A DNA stretch of 34,627 nt from Acidimicrobiia bacterium (GTDB lineage: Bacteria > Actinomycetota > Acidimicrobiia > Acidimicrobiales > SKKL01), in contig JAENWR010000029.1 in NCBI GenBank assembly GCA_016649895.1, positions 1-34,627 of the forward strand, in the 5' to 3' direction. Each line of letters begins with the position of its first letter. Position 1 is the first letter of the stretch. Shown piece after piece: positions 32,829-34,627 of the stretch. The position numbers and the translations under genes were made by a program. The notes below the pieces were generated by a model. That model was not told the origin of the DNA, searched no databases, and was given only the letters and a program-made list of their open reading frames with translations.

Positions 32829-34627
32829 GTGCGAGATGCGTGGTTCGCAGGGCTGAACGTCGCCCCGATCGGTGCTGGGGACCGAAGTCGGTTCGACGCG
32901 GAGCTTGACGAACACCACTGGTTAGGTCACCGGATGGTCGGCGAGACGATGCGCTACGCCGCGGTCGACGCGACCGGCGAGTGGGTCGCGTTGATCGGCT
33001 TCGCGTCGCCTGCACTGTCGTGTGGGCCTCGTGATCGTTTCATCGGCTGGTCCCCTGAGGTCCAGTTGCGCAGGCTCCGCTTCGTCGCGTCGAACCAACG
33101 GTTCTGCATCCTGCCTGCAGGCCGTCGCCAGAACACCGCGTCCGCGGTGATGAGCAGGACGCTTCGGCGATTGAGCGCGGACTGGGTGGAGGCGTGGGGT
33201 CATCGGGTCCTGTTGGTCGAGACGTTCGTCGACCCTGCTCGCCATGTCGGGACCTGTTATGGCGCTTCGTCGTTCCTCCGTCTCGGCGAGACCGCGGGCT
33301 TCGGGCGCAGATCCGGGCGCTATGTCGCCCACGGCCAGGTCAAAGACATCTACGTCCGTGCCTTGCACCAGCGCAGCCTCGAGGTGCTCGCAGCCACGTT
33401 CGACCATCCGTTGTTGGCAGACCCAAGGAACTCTGTGGCACAGATCGACTTCAACACCGCTGACCTGTCCAGCTTGATCGAGCGTATCGAGACCATCACC
33501 GACCCTCGCGACCCGAGAGGGGTCCGCCACCGCTTTGCCTCCACGCTGGTGCTCGTCGCGTGTGCAACCTTGGCGGGCCACAAGAGCTTGGTGGCACTGA
33601 GCGAATGGTGCGACAGTTCGTCCCAGGAGGTCCTCGCCCGGCTCGGTGCTCGGATCTCACCGTCCACCGGGCTGCGGATCCCGCCGAGCTACGCGACGAT
33701 CCGACGGGCGACGATAGCGGTCGACGCGGACGACTTCGACCTCATCGTCAACACGTGGGCAGCAGAACAGGCAGATCGCAGGGGTCCGACGCGGTCTGGT
33801 GCGGACGCGGCAACAAATGGCACTGCCACCAACGACGACGACGACACCACCGATCCCGACCCGACAGGCTCCGATCCAGAGGACCATCGCCCCAACGTGG
33901 GAGCGGACCTGGTCGGCGTGGCTGTCGACAGCAAGGCGGTCCGGGGAGCGAAACGGACAGACGGCACCCAGGTCCAGTTGCTCGCAGCCCTTCGACACGA
34001 CACCGGGATGGTGATCGGTCAAGCAAACGTGGAGAACGACAAGACAAACGAGATCCTCGCCTTCGCACCGCTGATCGAAACACTCGACCTCGCTGGCAGG
34101 GTCGTCACCGCGGACGCGATGCACACCCAGAAGAACGCAGCAAAGCTCGTCGCGGGCAAGGGCAGCCACTTCATCTTCGGAGTGAAGAAGAACCAGCCGA
34201 AACTGTGGAACGCAGCAGTCGAGGCAGGCAACAGGATCGACATCGATCGTCCCGGCCACGAGACCTGTCACCGTGGCCACGGGCGCATCGACCGTCACCG
34301 GGTCTGGACCGCACCCGTCCCGGCAACGACGCAGTTCCCCTACGCGAGCCGCTACGTCATCGTCGAACGCGAGTCATCGACCCTCGATGACACCCGGGTC
34401 AGCATCGAGACCCGCTTCTACGTGACCGACCTCACCAACGAAGAGGCCTGCGTCGAACATCTCCTTCGCCTCGTGAGAGGACACTGGTCGATCGAAAGCC
34501 TGCACTGGGTCCGTGACAACACCTTCGACGAGGACCGCTCCCAAGTCCGCACCGGGACCCTCCCTCGTGTGCTTGCAACCCTGCGCAACCTCGCGATCGG
34601 CATCATCCGCCACACCACCTACCGCAC
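32829..34627 (+). CDS. ISAs1-type transposase with N-terminal DruA-like (DUF4338) domain, 3' end outside window
   Basis: One uninterrupted frame runs from the GTG at 32829 off the right edge (599 codons so far). Residues about 35-180 form a DUF4338/DruA-like domain: RDRFIGWSPEVQLRRLRFVA, NQRFCILPAG, NTASAVMSRTLRRLSADW, GHRVLLVETFVDP, GTCYGASSFLRLGETAGFGR. Residues about 205-599 are an ISAs1/H-repeat transposase: DPRDPRGVRHRF, VDSKAVRGAKR (D367), VTADAMHTQ (D429), FIFGVKKNQPKLW, HWSIESLHWVRDNTFDEDRS (E556) and LATLRNLAIGIIRH. All three DDE residues are present, so it looks functional. DruA is the signature protein of Druantia anti-phage systems, but here the domain belongs to a transposase. 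An acidic Asp/Thr-rich linker at about 330-355 is unusual. Confidence 0.9.
   Translation, partial: MRDAWFAGLNVAPIGAGDRSRFDAELDEHHWLGHRMVGETMRYAAVDATGEWVALIGFASPALSCGPRDRFIGWSPEVQLRRLRFVASNQRFCILPAGRRQNTASAVMSRTLRRLSADWVEAWGHRVLLVETFVDPARHVGTCYGASSFLRLGETAGFGRRSGRYVAHGQVKDIYVRALHQRSLEVLAATFDHPLLADPRNSVAQIDFNTADLSSLIERIETITDPRDPRGVRHRFASTLVLVACATLAGHKSLVALSEWCDSSSQEVLARLGARISPSTGLRIPPSYATIRRATIAVDADDFDLIVNTWAAEQADRRGPTRSGADAATNGTATNDDDDTTDPDPTGSDPEDHRPNVGADLVGVAVDSKAVRGAKRTDGTQVQLLAALRHDTGMVIGQANVENDKTNEILAFAPLIETLDLAGRVVTADAMHTQKNAAKLVAGKGSHFIFGVKKNQPKLWNAAVEAGNRIDIDRPGHETCHRGHGRIDRHRVWTAPVPATTQFPYASRYVIVERESSTLDDTRVSIETRFYVTDLTNEEACVEHLLRLVRGHWSIESLHWVRDNTFDEDRSQVRTGTLPRVLATLRNLAIGIIRHTTYR

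Noticed and set aside
32829-33370. Calling the DruA-like domain a Druantia defence system
   Set aside because: The same frame continues into a complete ISAs1-type DDE transposase, and no druB-druE genes are present.

Overview
The window is high-GC DNA with frequent GTG (and some TTG) starts, ATGA/GTGA stop-start overlaps, promoters set almost on start codons (near-leaderless transcripts) and an actinobacterial-type LexA box. It most likely comes from an actinomycete; the gene content would fit a free-living group such as the Acidimicrobiia, but that placement is inference. It is an accessory region: one coherent sulfur-metabolism cargo block between two stretches of mobile-element and defence-gene debris.

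Left part (1-10.3 kb). A 5'-truncated IS1634-type transposase abuts a 5'-truncated EAL/response-regulator gene. Then come a decayed MobF (TrwC/TraA-type) relaxase-helicase on the minus strand, a complete AbiEi/AbiEii type IV toxin-antitoxin pair, an excisionase-like HTH protein and a tyrosine integrase lying beside a tRNA-Arg(CCT) gene.

Centre (10.4-21.9 kb). This is a persulfide/sulfide handling cluster. A CsoR-family repressor has the Cys-Gly-Cys ligand pattern expected of a CstR-type persulfide sensor. Two near-identical ATACC-TA-GGTAT-type operators, 6 kb apart, precede (i) a thioredoxin-2 and a MerE-like CPCHLP membrane protein and (ii) the repressor gene with a downstream run of an MMPL transporter, a CstB-like persulfide dioxygenase-rhodanese, a single-domain rhodanese, a TauE/SafE sulfite exporter and a truncated methyltransferase. 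Between them lie a SufS-like PLP enzyme, a zinc alcohol dehydrogenase, a frameshifted sulfide:quinone-oxidoreductase-like gene, a 54-residue ORF resembling the N-terminus of DsrC/TusE, an AhpD-like protein and a PIG-L hydrolase. The inferred flow is sulfide to persulfide (SQR), then sulfite and thiosulfate (CstB and rhodaneses), then export (TauE), with thioredoxin and AhpD-like proteins handling thiol redox.

Right part (21.9-34.6 kb). This is another accessory patchwork: a LexA-like box, a short BldC/excisionase-like HTH ORF, the 3' end of a large mobile-element helicase, two conserved genes of unknown function, a RelE/Phd-type toxin-antitoxin pair with a palindromic operator, two overlapping frameshifted tyrosine recombinases, an Abi-like HEPN protein, the 3' end of a type I restriction HsdR, a third recombinase with a small Cys-rich partner and, running off the right edge, an ISAs1-type transposase fused to an N-terminal DruA-like (DUF4338) domain.

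At least eight apparent frameshifts in otherwise good reading frames mean that either the mobile parts are decaying or the assembly has uncorrected indels. This bears directly on whether the SQR is functional. No CRISPR array or rRNA was seen.
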